A stretch of 44,804 nt of DNA from an uncultured Methanobrevibacter sp. (GCA_900314605.1 OMVX01000008.1:1-44804); one strand, 5' to 3'; shown: positions 9,954 to 19,931, counted from the first letter of the stretch. The notes: generated by a model from the letters alone, not told the origin. Translations and numbers: made by a program.

Positions 9954-10025
9954 AGCCTTATAGGGGAATTGAACCCCTAATTCTCGTTTACGAGACGAGT
10001 GTTTTACCATTAAAACTAATAAGGC
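9954..10025 (-). tRNA. tRNA-Thr (anticodon CGT)
   Basis: On the minus strand a full cloverleaf folds. The acceptor stem is GCCTTAT/ATAAGGC, with a D arm GTTTT/AAAAC, an anticodon stem CTCGT/ACGAG with loop CTCGTAA, and a T arm AGGGG/CCCCT with loop TTCAATT. The anticodon CGT (plus-strand 9990-9992) reads ACG. The discriminator base is T, as in archaeal tRNA-Thr. There is no encoded CCA and no intron. Length is 72 bases. Confidence 0.95.
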
Positions 10026-10046
10026 CTGGTATTATATTATTTTTTA

Positions 10047-10057
10047 AAATATATAAG
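10047..10057 (-). promoter_or_regulatory. TATA box of tRNA-Thr
   Basis: On the minus strand CTTATATATTT is centred about 27 bases before the first tRNA base, the standard distance from an archaeal TATA box to the transcription start. Transcription would begin within a few bases of the mature 5' end. Confidence 0.6.
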
Positions 10058-10103
10058 TATTATTTATATTTATTTTTTTATTTTTTTTTAACCATATTAT
10101 TTT

Positions 10104-11165
10104 TTATGCTCTATAAAAACTCCAAATTAATTCTAGTGCTTCTCCAACTTCTAATGCTCCAGCACGGGTTTCTCTTAATATTCTCTGAATAGAATATTTT
10201 TTTAAATGAGGGTATTTTTTATGAACTTCATATAGGAGTGGGCATCCAAATCCTTTAATAGATTTTACAGGATAGTTTTTAATTAAATTTTTACCTTCTA
10301 ATTTCCCACATGATAGTGTAGAAGGTAGATTTAAACGTTTGATATTTTGATTATTATGGATCTTATCTGTTATACATTGGCTACCTGTTGATAGCATATC
10401 TCCAAATATTACAAGGGATATATTATTGTTCAATGCATATTTAAAAATTCCTTCTTCTATTTGCTTAGAACATCTTCCACAGGGGTGAATTTTACCGGAT
10501 AAAGCTTCATTAATTAATTCTTCATTATTAATTTTGATATATTCATGTTCCACATTTAATTTTTTTGTTAGATTGTTTATATTCTGTTTAAATTGACTTG
10601 GAAGTATTATACTTCCAGGGTCTACACTTATTGCTTTTGGTTTAAAACCTAAATATTTAGCAACAAGAAGTGAAAAACTACTATCAACTCCTCCAGATAA
10701 TGCCACTACAGATAAATGTTTGTTGTTTTTTTCTTTTAAATTTTTTATAAAGTTTTCATCTAAATATTTTTCTAAATTAAAGGTGTAAATATTATTTATT
10801 TTATATTTTAAGGTATTTTTAAGATTTATTAATGGAATTCTTACGGGGTTATTATCATCTAGGGAATCTATTACACTTTCTATTCTTTCATATGACAATT
10901 TTAACCTGTATTCTTTTTGAATAAAATCAGTATAACTTTCAACGTGTATACTGTTTAAATTTAAATCTTCTTTTAACCTTCCAACAACCCATCCTCCTTT
11001 TCCAATAATAGAAGATTTATCGGGTCTATCTGTTGTTATAATGGTTAATTCATTTAAATCTTCATTAAAATTCAATTCTTTAATGTTAATTTCCATTTCA
11101 TCATGGCCAATTTCCTTTCTGATTCTTTTAACATTATTTTTAATTTTATCTTTATCTATTCCCAT
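10104..11165 (-). CDS. KH-like domain plus PP-loop ATPase (COG1365-type)
   Basis: A 353-residue protein. Residues 40-95 hold a KH-like RNA-binding segment with SSIIGKGGWVVGRL, including the GxxG loop. Residues 150-310 form a PP-loop ATP pyrophosphatase domain with SGGVDSS at 157-163. A CGRC motif at 229-232 and cysteines at 264, 286 and 308 resemble those of tRNA thiolation and related adenylating enzymes. Together these suggest RNA-directed modification by adenylation, possibly sulfur transfer. The substrate is unknown. It starts at ATG behind AAAAGG. Confidence 0.8.
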   Translation of the reverse strand: MGIDKDKIKNNVKRIRKEIGHDEMEINIKELNFNEDLNELTIITTDRPDKSSIIGKGGWVVGRLKEDLNLNSIHVESYTDFIQKEYRLKLSYERIESVIDSLDDNNPVRIPLINLKNTLKYKINNIYTFNLEKYLDENFIKNLKEKNNKHLSVVALSGGVDSSFSLLVAKYLGFKPKAISVDPGSIILPSQFKQNINNLTKKLNVEHEYIKINNEELINEALSGKIHPCGRCSKQIEEGIFKYALNNNISLVIFGDMLSTGSQCITDKIHNNQNIKRLNLPSTLSCGKLEGKNLIKNYPVKSIKGFGCPLLYEVHKKYPHLKKYSIQRILRETRAGALEVGEALELIWSFYRA

Positions 11166-11603
11166 TTTATGCCTTTTAGAATTTTTATTTTAAATATAAA
11201 TATTTACTTAGAATTCAACAATTAATATTAAATTTAATCTAATTAATTTATATTATAATATTTTTTTTAAATTTTACTTATTTTCTTTTTATAATTTTCA
11301 TTTTTAAAATAATACAAATTTTTCTATATTTTCATCTATTGTTTAAAATAATATTTTTCATATATTTAATTAAAAATATTTTAAATCCATTAAATTTACT
11401 TTTATTATTAAATATGTCTTGAAAATTATTATTTTTTATTTTAGAATAATCCCTAAAATTTTTTTTTTAATATATTATAACTTGTCAATTTTTAATAAAG
11501 ATAATATTTATATATAAGTGAGTACATATATTTTATTACTAAATATAATTATTATTAAATAATTATTAGATATACGAATTTTTTTTAATAATGGTATGTA
11601 AAA
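11166..11603 (+). promoter_or_regulatory. Divergent intergenic region with TATA box at 11507-11518
   Basis: This is 438 bases of very AT-rich sequence with no ORF that I can support. TTTATATATAAG at 11507-11518 is a strong TATA box and would start transcription near 11541, giving a leader of about 60 bases for the acyltransferase gene. I see no structured RNA. Confidence 0.5.
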
Positions 11604-12221
11604 ATGTCAAGATTATTAGGTCTATTAAATGATGATAATGATAGTAACGTTGACCGTTACGGTTCTAGATTTGTAGAAGATAATATTAAATTAGGTGTAA
11701 GTTATAAAAGGTTTTCTAAAGAACCTATTGTAGGTAAAAATCCTTTAATAAGATCTAATACAGTTATCTATAATGATGTTGTAATTGGTGATGATTTCCG
11801 AACAGGACATAATGTTCTAGTTAGAGAAAATACAACCATCGGTGATGATGTATTAATTGGAACTAATACTGTCATTGAAGGTAATTGTGTTTTAGGGGAT
11901 AATATTAGTATTCAGTCTAATGTCTATATTCCTTCTAATAGTATTATAGAAGATAATGTATTTATTGGTCCATGTACTTGTTTTACAAATGATAGATATC
12001 CTGTTAGAGTTGATTATGATCTTAAAGGACCTCAAATCCGAAGAGGTGCTTCTATTGGTGGAAACTCTACATTCTTATCTAATTTAGAAATAGGTGAAGG
12101 TGCTATTGTAGCTGCAGGTGCTGTTGTTACTAGGAGTGTCCCTCCTTATTATTTAGCTATTGGAACTCCTGCTAAGATTAAACCACTTCCAGCTTCACTT
12201 AGAGTTCCAAATATGATTTAA
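11604..12221 (+). CDS. Left-handed beta-helix (hexapeptide) acyltransferase
   Basis: A 205-residue hexapeptide-repeat protein. From about residue 40 to 175 it carries repeated [IV]-G-x-x-x-x units ([42 protein letters not shown]), which build a left-handed beta-helix. An insert with [12 protein letters not shown] resembles WbpD/PglD-type sugar N-acetyltransferases that act on amino-sugar nucleotides. A role in surface glycan synthesis is likely, and galE, galU and SDR genes are in the same window. The exact substrate is not determinable. Confidence 0.82.
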   Translation: MSRLLGLLNDDNDSNVDRYGSRFVEDNIKLGVSYKRFSKEPIVGKNPLIRSNTVIYNDVVIGDDFRTGHNVLVRENTTIGDDVLIGTNTVIEGNCVLGDNISIQSNVYIPSNSIIEDNVFIGPCTCFTNDRYPVRVDYDLKGPQIRRGASIGGNSTFLSNLEIGEGAIVAAGAVVTRSVPPYYLAIGTPAKIKPLPASLRVPNMI

Positions 12222-12552
12222 TTTTTAAATAAATCAGTTATTTTTTTTATTAAATAGTATTATTTATTAATTATTTTAATCTTCTATTTTTGTATTAACT
12301 TTATTTTTTATTATTTATTTTTAAATGATTATGTATAGAATAACTTTCCTATTTTTCTTATTTTTTATATATATTTATTCTATTGTTAGTGTATCATATT
12401 TTAAGTTATTTTAAAATATTTTAAGATTATATTACCTATAAAAATTAATTTAAGAAAACTTTTAAATATTATAATATAAATATTATATATAATATTGAAT
12501 TTTTATTATGATTATTTTTTATCATTTTATTATTTAATAGGAGAATATTATT
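12222..12552 (+). promoter_or_regulatory. Intergenic region upstream of the ferredoxin-GGR pair
   Basis: A 331-base AT-rich spacer with no supported ORF. AAAACTTTTAAATATT around 12456-12470 could serve as BRE/TATA for the downstream pair, giving a leader of roughly 60 bases that ends in AGGAGA. No hairpin stands out. Confidence 0.35.
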
Positions 12553-12717
12553 ATGATTGTAAAAGATTGGTGTTCTTATTGTGGTGAGTGTGCAGGAGTT
12601 TGTCCTAGAAATTTAATCACAGTTAAAGAGTATTCATTAGAGTTTAAAGATGACGAATGTAAAGATTGTAGTACATGTATTCTTGCATGTCCAATTAGTG
12701 CATTAGAAAAGGAATAG
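12553..12717 (+). CDS. Small 2[4Fe-4S] ferredoxin
   Basis: A 54-residue ferredoxin with two complete cluster motifs of the form CxxCxxCxxxCP: C7, C10, C13 and C17 (CSYCGECAGVCP), then C36, C39, C42 and C46 (CKDCSTCILACP). It starts at ATG 12553 with AGGAGA upstream and ends 7 bases before the geranylgeranyl reductase start. In Methanosarcina a ferredoxin encoded beside geranylgeranyl reductase is needed for full lipid reduction, so this is probably the dedicated electron donor. Confidence 0.93.
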   Translation: MIVKDWCSYCGECAGVCPRNLITVKEYSLEFKDDECKDCSTCILACPISALEKE

Positions 12718-12724
12718 GGATATT

Positions 12725-13909
12725 ATGATTGAAACAGATGTATTAGTAGTAGGAGCAGGTCCTGCAGGGTCTACAGCTGCAAAACATGCAGCTTTAGGTG
12801 GAGCAAAAGTAATTTTAGTAGATAAAAAATCTGAAATTGGATCACCTAAAAGATGTGCTGAAGGTGTTTCTAAAAAAGGTCTTAAAAAATTAGGTATTGA
12901 ACCTAATCCACGATTTATTGCAAAAGAATTAGATGGTGTTAGATTAGTTTCTCCTAATGGAACAGATGTATGGATGACTTCTGAAGAAATTGAGCTTCCA
13001 GAAGCAGGTTATATTTTAGAGAGAAAAGTTTTTGATAAATTTATGGCTATGGATGCTGCAAGAGCTGGTGCTGAGATAAAAGTTAAAACATTAGTTACTG
13101 ATGTAATAAAATCTGAAGAAGGTTACATAGTAACTTGTGAGTCTATGGGTAAAGAATTTGATATTAAGTGTAAAATTCTTATTGCAGCAGATGGTCCTGA
13201 ATCTCATGTTGGAAGATGGGCTGGCTTAAAAACTTCTCAAAAAGCAGTTCATATGGAATCAGGTATTCAATATGAAATGTGTAATTTACATTTTGAAAGA
13301 GATGGTGTAATTGAATTTTACTTTGGAAGTTGTGCTCCAGGGGGATATGTTTGGGTATTCCCTAAAGGTGATGATATAGCAAATGTTGGTTTAGCTGTAA
13401 TTGCACCTAAAGCTGATAAACCTGCTATTGAATATTTAGATGACTTTGTTTCCAAAAGTCCTATAACTAAAGATGGACAGGCTGTTGAAATAAATGTAGG
13501 TGGAGACCCAGTCGGAGGTATGCCTAAAAAGATTTATGATGACCATATAATGGTTGTAGGTGATGCAGCAGGGCAAGTTAATCCTTTAACTGGTGGAGGT
13601 ATTATTAGTGGAATGACTGGTGGAATGTATGCTGGTCAAGTAGCTGCTGAAGCTATTAAAGATGGAAATTATTCTAGTAAATATCTTAAAAAATATGACA
13701 CTTTAGTTAGGGATGATATTGGACATGAAATTAAAAAATACAGTATTGTCCAAGAATACTTACTTACATTAAATGATGAGGAATTAGATGAAATTGCTGC
13801 TGAATTCCAAAATGTTAATTTCTCCAAAGTTTCTACAACTCAACTTATTAAAAATTTAATTAAAATTTCTCCAAAAGCTGCTTTAAAATTAGGTAAAATT
13901 TTCTTATAG
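12725..13909 (+). CDS. Geranylgeranyl reductase (archaeal lipid saturating enzyme)
   Basis: A 394-residue FAD enzyme that reduces the double bonds of digeranylgeranylglyceryl lipids to saturated phytanyl chains. The N-terminal dinucleotide-binding motif VVGAGPAGSTAAKHA, the GGR motif with YVWVFP near residue 215 and the FAD-pyrophosphate motif GDAAGQVNPLTGGGI near residue 280 are clear. SD GGGAT precedes ATG 12725. It forms a tight operon with the ferredoxin. Confidence 0.93.
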   Translation: MIETDVLVVGAGPAGSTAAKHAALGGAKVILVDKKSEIGSPKRCAEGVSKKGLKKLGIEPNPRFIAKELDGVRLVSPNGTDVWMTSEEIELPEAGYILERKVFDKFMAMDAARAGAEIKVKTLVTDVIKSEEGYIVTCESMGKEFDIKCKILIAADGPESHVGRWAGLKTSQKAVHMESGIQYEMCNLHFERDGVIEFYFGSCAPGGYVWVFPKGDDIANVGLAVIAPKADKPAIEYLDDFVSKSPITKDGQAVEINVGGDPVGGMPKKIYDDHIMVVGDAAGQVNPLTGGGIISGMTGGMYAGQVAAEAIKDGNYSSKYLKKYDTLVRDDIGHEIKKYSIVQEYLLTLNDEELDEIAAEFQNVNFSKVSTTQLIKNLIKISPKAALKLGKIFL

Positions 13910-13991
13910 ATATTAAACATGTCTATAAACAATTTTTTATAAATTTTAATTTAATTGAAATATGTTTAATTAATGAAAATTATGTGGTATT

Positions 13992-14963
13992 ATGATTTTA
14001 ATTACTGGTGGAGCAGGATATATTGGTTCTCATGTTAATAAATTATTAAATCAGTCTGGTTATGAAACTGTTGTTTTAGATAATCTTTCTTATGGTTATA
14101 AAGATTTTGTTAAATGGGGAGAATTTGTTGAAGGTAATATATCTGATGAGGATATATTAGATTATATATTTGAGACATATAATATTGAAGCTGTAATGGA
14201 TTTTGCAGCTTTTATATCTGTAGGTGAATCTATAGATTATCCTGAAATGTATATGAAAAATAATTTTGAAGATACCCTTATTTTAATTAAACATATGAAA
14301 AAACATAATGTTAGAAAATTTATTTTTTCTTCAACAGCAGCTGTATATGGAATTCCTAATGAAGTTCCAATAAAAGAGAATCACCAACTTAAACCTATTA
14401 ATCCATATGGTGAATCTAAATTAAAAGTAGAACAAACTTTATCAAATGATGATGATATTGATTATGTCATATTTAGATATTTTAATGCTTCAGGAGATGA
14501 TCCAGATTGTGAAATAGGTGAATTACATATTCCTGAAACACACTTAATTCCACTGGTTCTAGATACTGCTCTTGGGCTTAGAGATAGCATATCTATATTT
14601 GGTAATGATTATAATACTCCTGATGGAACATGTATTCGAGATTATATTCATGTTAATGACATTGCTAGTGCTCATTTAATGGGTTTAGAATATTTATTAA
14701 ATGATGGAGAAAGTGATATTTTTAATATAGGTAATGGAAAAGGATTTTCTGTTAAAGAAGTTATTGATGTATGTAAAAAAGTAACAGGTAAAGATTTTAA
14801 AGTCAATATTGAATCTAGACGTCCAGGTGATCCAGATATACTAATTGCAGATAGTACGAAATTAGAAAAGAAACTTAAATGGAAAGCTAAATATTATAAT
14901 TTAGAAAGTATTATAGAAACAGCATGGATTTGGAGTCAAAAAATTAATGAAGATAAAATTTAA
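13992..14963 (+). CDS. galE: UDP-glucose 4-epimerase
   Basis: A 323-residue extended SDR that interconverts UDP-glucose and UDP-galactose. The Rossmann motif GGAGYIGSH lies at residues 5-13. Also visible are DNLSYG, the catalytic Ser in FSSTAAVYG near residue 117, YGESK with the Tyr-Lys pair near residue 141, and the GalE-like RDYIHVNDIASAH. It probably supplies UDP-galactose for cell-wall or surface glycans together with galU at 24076. The GalE call rests on these motifs; a related UDP-sugar epimerase cannot be fully excluded. Confidence 0.88.
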   Translation: MILITGGAGYIGSHVNKLLNQSGYETVVLDNLSYGYKDFVKWGEFVEGNISDEDILDYIFETYNIEAVMDFAAFISVGESIDYPEMYMKNNFEDTLILIKHMKKHNVRKFIFSSTAAVYGIPNEVPIKENHQLKPINPYGESKLKVEQTLSNDDDIDYVIFRYFNASGDDPDCEIGELHIPETHLIPLVLDTALGLRDSISIFGNDYNTPDGTCIRDYIHVNDIASAHLMGLEYLLNDGESDIFNIGNGKGFSVKEVIDVCKKVTGKDFKVNIESRRPGDPDILIADSTKLEKKLKWKAKYYNLESIIETAWIWSQKINEDKI

Positions 14964-15211
14964 CTAATTATAAAAAGTAAATAGGTTAATTTTCATTTTT
15001 TATTTTTTTTTCTTTAATTTAACATAAGTTTATAATTTAATCTATCCTTTTATATAATTTTTTAAATATAAATATTAATTGATTACTTTCTTTATATTAT
15101 ATTTATTTAAGTTAAACTTAATTTTTTTAAATAAATTTATACTATTAGTAGAAGGAAGAAATTTATCATTTATAAGCTATAAATTTTTAAAATCAAGAAG
15201 GTATTTTTTTC

Positions 15212-16729
15212 ATGTTTGAGGATAAAAAAGGCCGTAAAAGTAGAAAAAATCTACATCCATTGAATGGAGATTCATCTAATGCAAAATCTTATAAAAATCA
15301 TGAAAATATTCTCGATGAATATGAGGATTATTATTCTTATTTAGATGATAATCCTAATAATCAATATTATGAAACAACTTCTGATGATTTTAAATATGAT
15401 TATCCTGAATCAAATGAAAAAACTGATAATGATTCTACAGAAAATATTACAAAAAATAAAGAAGACGATTCAGATAAAAACAAAAATCATATAATACCTA
15501 AAAAAACACTTAAAAATGAAGAAATTCTTAGAAAAAACATAGTTTTTACACAAGATACAGTAGATAATGTAATTAGTATTCTTGAGGAAGAGGATAAAAA
15601 AACCAGATCCATAGATCCTAATATATCTAATACAACAATTTATAAACAAACACCTAAAAAACCTAGTTCTAATTATCTAAATAATAAAACTAAAGATAAA
15701 GACAATTCTTCTAAAATAGATCTTATAGATTTTGATTTTGATAATGATTCTTCTCAATCCAATACTACAGCAGGTGTCATTGACTTAAGAATTATTGTAA
15801 ATAATTCTAAAAATGCAGAATGTTTAAATAAAGCTACCGAAAATATTCAACTTAATGATTATAATATTGTAGTTTCAGCAATTATACAAACTTTTGATTT
15901 AGAAACAGCTAAAAGTACAACTGACGGTGCTGATATAATATTTATAGCTAATGAAGCAGATAAGGATGGACAATTATTATATTATCAACTTTATGACCAT
16001 CTTAAAACTGAGGGTAATTATATTGATTTTTTACAAATACCTTCTGCTAAAACTGAAAATGATCTTATTAAAGAATTAAATTATAATATTCGTAAATTAA
16101 TTGTTAATATAGGATTAAATTCAATTTTTAACTGCACTGATTTTAATAAACTTAAAGGTAAGATTAAAAAATTAGAACAAGCTTATGTTGAATTTTTAAA
16201 TGAAAATGCTACTTTGGATAAGGATAATTCAAATTTGCAAAAAAAGATTAATGAATTAAATGAGGATATCACCAATTATCAATCAGAAATTAATGATTTA
16301 AAAAATGCTAATGATGATTTAAAAAATGCTAATAATGATTTAAACGAAGAGTTTGAAGAGTATAAATCCACTTCTTCTAATATCCCTAATAATGGAGGTA
16401 TTATGACATTTCCATTAAAAGATTTATGGTATGAAATTTTCGATGAAGAAATGAAAGTAGATATGATTATATTAGCAACTAATAAAATAAAACCTAAAGG
16501 CATTATTGTAGGTCAAGGTTTAATTGGAGCAAAAGATTTAAATCATGCAGTTGATTGGTTAAAAATTGTTAGAACTGCTATTATATATGCTGAACAAACT
16601 AAAAATAATTCTAAAAATAAAAATGTTCATGATAAAAATGATTTAGATAAATATTATTCTGATAAAATTGCTTCTGATAATAATGAATCTGATAAAAAGG
16701 ATTTAGATAATATTGATACTAAAAAATGA
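15212..16729 (+). CDS. Degenerate TOPRIM-like, coiled-coil protein of unknown function
   Basis: A 505-residue protein. Residues 1-185 are low-complexity and hydrophilic (Asn, Asp, Lys, Ser). Residues 188-300 look like a TOPRIM fold: strand DLRIIVNNSKNAECL, then VVSAIIQTFD, then DGADIIFIANEADKDGQ followed by LLYYQLYDHL. The usual strand-1 catalytic Glu position reads Asn-Asn, and the DxD site reads EAD. A coiled coil spans about 310-390, with tandem DLKNAN units. A compact C-terminal domain (400-470, KPKGIIVGQGLIGAKDLN) and a charged tail follow. There are no signal peptide or membrane segments. I infer a non-catalytic nucleic-acid-associated or scaffold role. Confidence 0.75.
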   Translation: MFEDKKGRKSRKNLHPLNGDSSNAKSYKNHENILDEYEDYYSYLDDNPNNQYYETTSDDFKYDYPESNEKTDNDSTENITKNKEDDSDKNKNHIIPKKTLKNEEILRKNIVFTQDTVDNVISILEEEDKKTRSIDPNISNTTIYKQTPKKPSSNYLNNKTKDKDNSSKIDLIDFDFDNDSSQSNTTAGVIDLRIIVNNSKNAECLNKATENIQLNDYNIVVSAIIQTFDLETAKSTTDGADIIFIANEADKDGQLLYYQLYDHLKTEGNYIDFLQIPSAKTENDLIKELNYNIRKLIVNIGLNSIFNCTDFNKLKGKIKKLEQAYVEFLNENATLDKDNSNLQKKINELNEDITNYQSEINDLKNANDDLKNANNDLNEEFEEYKSTSSNIPNNGGIMTFPLKDLWYEIFDEEMKVDMIILATNKIKPKGIIVGQGLIGAKDLNHAVDWLKIVRTAIIYAEQTKNNSKNKNVHDKNDLDKYYSDKIASDNNESDKKDLDNIDTKK

Positions 16730-17107
16730 AAAAGTCTTTTTATTGTATATGAGATAATTTTTATTCTAGATTAATATTTTTTTCGAAAGTATAGATAAGC
16801 TTAGCAAAATTAGTTTTTAAATTTTTATTTTTAATAGTATTTTTAATCTATTATATTCTCTAATTTTATTAGATTTTTTAATTTAACTTTTTTTATATTA
16901 ATTTATCAATTACAATTATATTTTAAATATTTAAATCTTTTTTATCTTATAATATCTCTTTGTTTTTTGTTAGTCCATTTTTTATTTTTTTTATATAATT
17001 TACCCTCTGAAAATAAGATTTTGTTTATACATCAAAATGTATATATTATAAAATTTATAAAAAATAAAATATAATTTTAATATAATATACAATTATAAGT
17101 TTTTTTC
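16730..17107 (+). promoter_or_regulatory. purF upstream region with inverted repeat at 17026-17043
   Basis: A 378-base AT-rich spacer. TATACAT (17026-17032) and ATGTATA (17037-17043) form perfect 7-base arms around CAAA, the shape of a dimeric-regulator operator. It sits just upstream of ATTTATAAAAAAT (about 17051), a candidate TATA box for purF. Nothing else was recognised in the spacer. Regulator identity is unknown. Confidence 0.4.
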
Positions 17108-17119
17108 ATGAGGAATACA

Positions 17120-18553
17120 ATGAAGGATAAATGTGGTATTGTAGGTATATACTCTAAAAATCATGATAAAGATATTTCAGCATCAATTTATTATGCTTTA
17201 TATGCTTTACAACATAGAGGACAAGAATCTGCAGGTATTGCAACCCATAATATTAATAAAGGTATAAATTATTATTGTGGTATGGGTTTAGTAGCTGATG
17301 TTTTTAAAAATAATGAACTTAAAGAATTAAGTGGAGATATTGGAATTGGTCATGTAAGATATTCAACTACAGGTCAATCTCGCATTGAAAATTCACAACC
17401 TTTTGTAACTGAATTTGAAGGTGGATATATGGCTATGGCACATAATGGTGACATAGTTAATTCTAAACATTTAAGGAAACATCTTGAAGAGAAGGGTTAT
17501 GAATTTGATTCTGATACAGATAGTGAAGTTTTATGTTATCTTATTAAAGAGGAATATAGGAAAAATGAGGATATTATTAAAACTTTAGAAAAAATTTCAA
17601 AAATGATTATTGGTTCTTATTCTATTGTTATCTTGATTAATGATGAGTTATATGCTATTCGTGATCCGAAAGCTATGAAGCCTTTAGCTATTGCTAAAAA
17701 AGATGATATGTATATTATTGCAAGTGAATCTGTAGCATTTGATGTTATTACTGCAGATTTTATTAGAGATTTTAAACCCGGTGAGATAATATCGATTGTT
17801 GATGGGGAACTTACAAGCCATCTTCTAGAAATTACATGTAAGTGTAAAAATGCAAGGTGTATGTTTGAATATGTTTACTTTGCAAGGCCTGATAGTATTA
17901 TTGATGAGAAATCTGTTTTTGATGTAAGATTACAAATGGGTAAAAAATTATATGAAGAATTTCCATTTGAAGCTGACTTAATTGTACCTGTACCAGATTC
18001 TTCTATTCCCTGTGCTTTAGGTTATTCACGTGCAAGTGGAATACCATATGGTGAAGCTTTAATAAAAAATAGGTATGTTGGAAGAACATTTATAATGCCT
18101 TCTCAGGAAGAGAGGGAATTAGCAGTTAAACTTAAATTAAACCCTCTTAAAGAGGGAATTAAAGGTAAGGACATTGTACTTATTGATGATAGTATTGTTC
18201 GAGGAACTACGTCAGCAGAGTTAATTAATATTTTAAAAGATGCGGGGGCTTGTAAAATATATTTACTTATAGGTTGTCCTCCAGTTATTGCCCCATGTTT
18301 CTATGGTGTAGCGATGGCATCAAAAAAGGAATTAATTGCTGCAAATTATACAGTTGAAGAGATTAGGGAAAAATTAAGTGCTGACGCTTTAGGTTATATT
18401 AGTATTAATTCTCTTATTGAATCTATTGGAATGGATGAAGATGAACTTTGTCTTGGTTGTGTTAATGAGAATTATCCAACTGAAATTCCAGATGATTTGG
18501 AAGCGGAATCTTATTATGATTTCTTAATTCAAAATTTGTCAAAAGATGATTAA
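17120..18553 (+). CDS. purF: Amidophosphoribosyltransferase
   Basis: A 477-residue enzyme for the first committed step of purine synthesis (PRPP plus glutamine to phosphoribosylamine). The N-terminal glutaminase nucleophile is Cys5 in KCGIVGIY, which implies removal of a short propeptide. The PRPP loop VLIDDSIVRGTTS lies near residue 355. Cysteines in CMFEYVYFARPDS, APCFYG and CLGC match the [4Fe-4S]-binding positions of the Bacillus-type enzyme. ATG 17120 is chosen over ATG 17108 because GAGGA between them is the SD. Confidence 0.94.
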   Translation: MKDKCGIVGIYSKNHDKDISASIYYALYALQHRGQESAGIATHNINKGINYYCGMGLVADVFKNNELKELSGDIGIGHVRYSTTGQSRIENSQPFVTEFEGGYMAMAHNGDIVNSKHLRKHLEEKGYEFDSDTDSEVLCYLIKEEYRKNEDIIKTLEKISKMIIGSYSIVILINDELYAIRDPKAMKPLAIAKKDDMYIIASESVAFDVITADFIRDFKPGEIISIVDGELTSHLLEITCKCKNARCMFEYVYFARPDSIIDEKSVFDVRLQMGKKLYEEFPFEADLIVPVPDSSIPCALGYSRASGIPYGEALIKNRYVGRTFIMPSQEERELAVKLKLNPLKEGIKGKDIVLIDDSIVRGTTSAELINILKDAGACKIYLLIGCPPVIAPCFYGVAMASKKELIAANYTVEEIREKLSADALGYISINSLIESIGMDEDELCLGCVNENYPTEIPDDLEAESYYDFLIQNLSKDD

Positions 18554-18674
18554 TAGATTATATTTTTTATACTATTTTTTTTTTATTCGACTTTTTATTA
18601 TTTACAATATTATATTTTATAAGCCAATTTTATCAATAATTTATATTTTTTTAAAGAAAATTAATTGTGATTTC

Positions 18675-19931
18675 ATGGTAGAACTACTTTCACCTGCTGG
18701 AGACTTTACATCACTTAGTGCCGTTGTTAAAAATGGTGCAGACGCAGTTTATATTGGGCTTGAAGGTGTTAATATGCGTATTAATGCCTCTAACTTTCAA
18801 ATAAATAATATTAAACAGGTCTCTAAAATCTGTCAAGATTATGGTTCTAAATTATATGTTTGTACAAATACTATACTGAAAGATAAGGATATACTTAGTT
18901 TATCTAAACAGATTCCACTCCTTGCAGAATATGATGTAGATGGTATTATATTATCAGATATTGCTCTTATAGAAAACTGTACAGATTGTGGCCTAGAAGC
19001 ACATATTAGTGTTCAGGAAAATATTACTAATACAAAATCTCTACGGGTTTTAAAAAAATTACATGCAAAAAGGGCGATTTTATCAAGGGAATTATCAATT
19101 AATGAGATTAAAAATATTGCTTCTAAGTCTCCTATTGAAACTGAAATATTTATACATGGTGCAATGTGTATGGCTATATCAGGTAGATGTTTTTTAAGTT
19201 ATGGTTTATATGGACGTAGTGCGAACTGTGGAGACTGTCTTCAACCATGTAGGAAAAATTGGAAATTAAGTTTTGATTATGATAAAAATGATAAAGTAAT
19301 TAACAGTAGTGATTTAAAAACTGAAGAGGAATCATTTTATATATCTGAAGCTTATGATAATTCTTATAGAACAACATTCTTCTCACCAAAAGATATGGCA
19401 ATGATTGAATATATGCCTGAATTAATAGATACTGGTGTAGATGCATTTAAAATAGAAGGCCGTGCTAGATCAGCAGATTATGCTGCAGCTGCAACAAGTG
19501 TATATCGTGAAGCTATTGATTTATATCAAAAAGATAAAGATAATTATCAATATAATCCTAATTGGATGAGACGACTTAATGAAGTATTTAATAGAGGATT
19601 TGATACAGGTTTTTATTTTAATACTCCCTATGAAATTAATGAAAATAATAAATCTAAATATATTAAAAAAGATATAGGTAAAGTAATTAATTATTATAAT
19701 AAGGTTGAAGTAGCAGAAATAAAAATTTGGGATAATTTAAGAATTGGTGATGAGCTAATGATTCAAGGGCCAACAACTGGTTCTGTTAGACATGTCATAG
19801 ATTCAATGGAAATAAATAATAATAAGACAGATTTTGTTCATAAAGGTCAAAATGTTGGTGTCAGAATACCTTATAAATTACGTAAAAATGATTTTGTATA
19901 TAAATTAACTAAAAGAGTTGAAGGTAATTAA
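18675..19931 (+). CDS. Peptidase U32-family protein
   Basis: A 418-residue U32 family protein. The N-terminus [27 protein letters not shown] forms the TIM-barrel start. The family signature region, with [17 protein letters not shown] then CGDCLQPCR, supplies the conserved cysteines. Family members include collagenase-annotated proteins and RNA hydroxylases (RlhA/TrhP type), so RNA modification is as likely as proteolysis. The open frame extends upstream to 18546, but that part is AT-rich and hydrophobic. ATG 18675 has TGTGAT three bases upstream. Its stop is one base before the cfbC start. Confidence 0.85.
   Translation: MVELLSPAGDFTSLSAVVKNGADAVYIGLEGVNMRINASNFQINNIKQVSKICQDYGSKLYVCTNTILKDKDILSLSKQIPLLAEYDVDGIILSDIALIENCTDCGLEAHISVQENITNTKSLRVLKKLHAKRAILSRELSINEIKNIASKSPIETEIFIHGAMCMAISGRCFLSYGLYGRSANCGDCLQPCRKNWKLSFDYDKNDKVINSSDLKTEEESFYISEAYDNSYRTTFFSPKDMAMIEYMPELIDTGVDAFKIEGRARSADYAAAATSVYREAIDLYQKDKDNYQYNPNWMRRLNEVFNRGFDTGFYFNTPYEINENNKSKYIKKDIGKVINYYNKVEVAEIKIWDNLRIGDELMIQGPTTGSVRHVIDSMEINNNKTDFVHKGQNVGVRIPYKLRKNDFVYKLTKRVEGN

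Noticed and set aside
18546-18674. N-terminal hydrophobic extension of the U32 protein starting inside purF
   Set aside because: The extension is AT-rich, aromatic and unlike U32 N-termini. ATG 18675 has a good SD and gives the conserved VELLSPAGD start.
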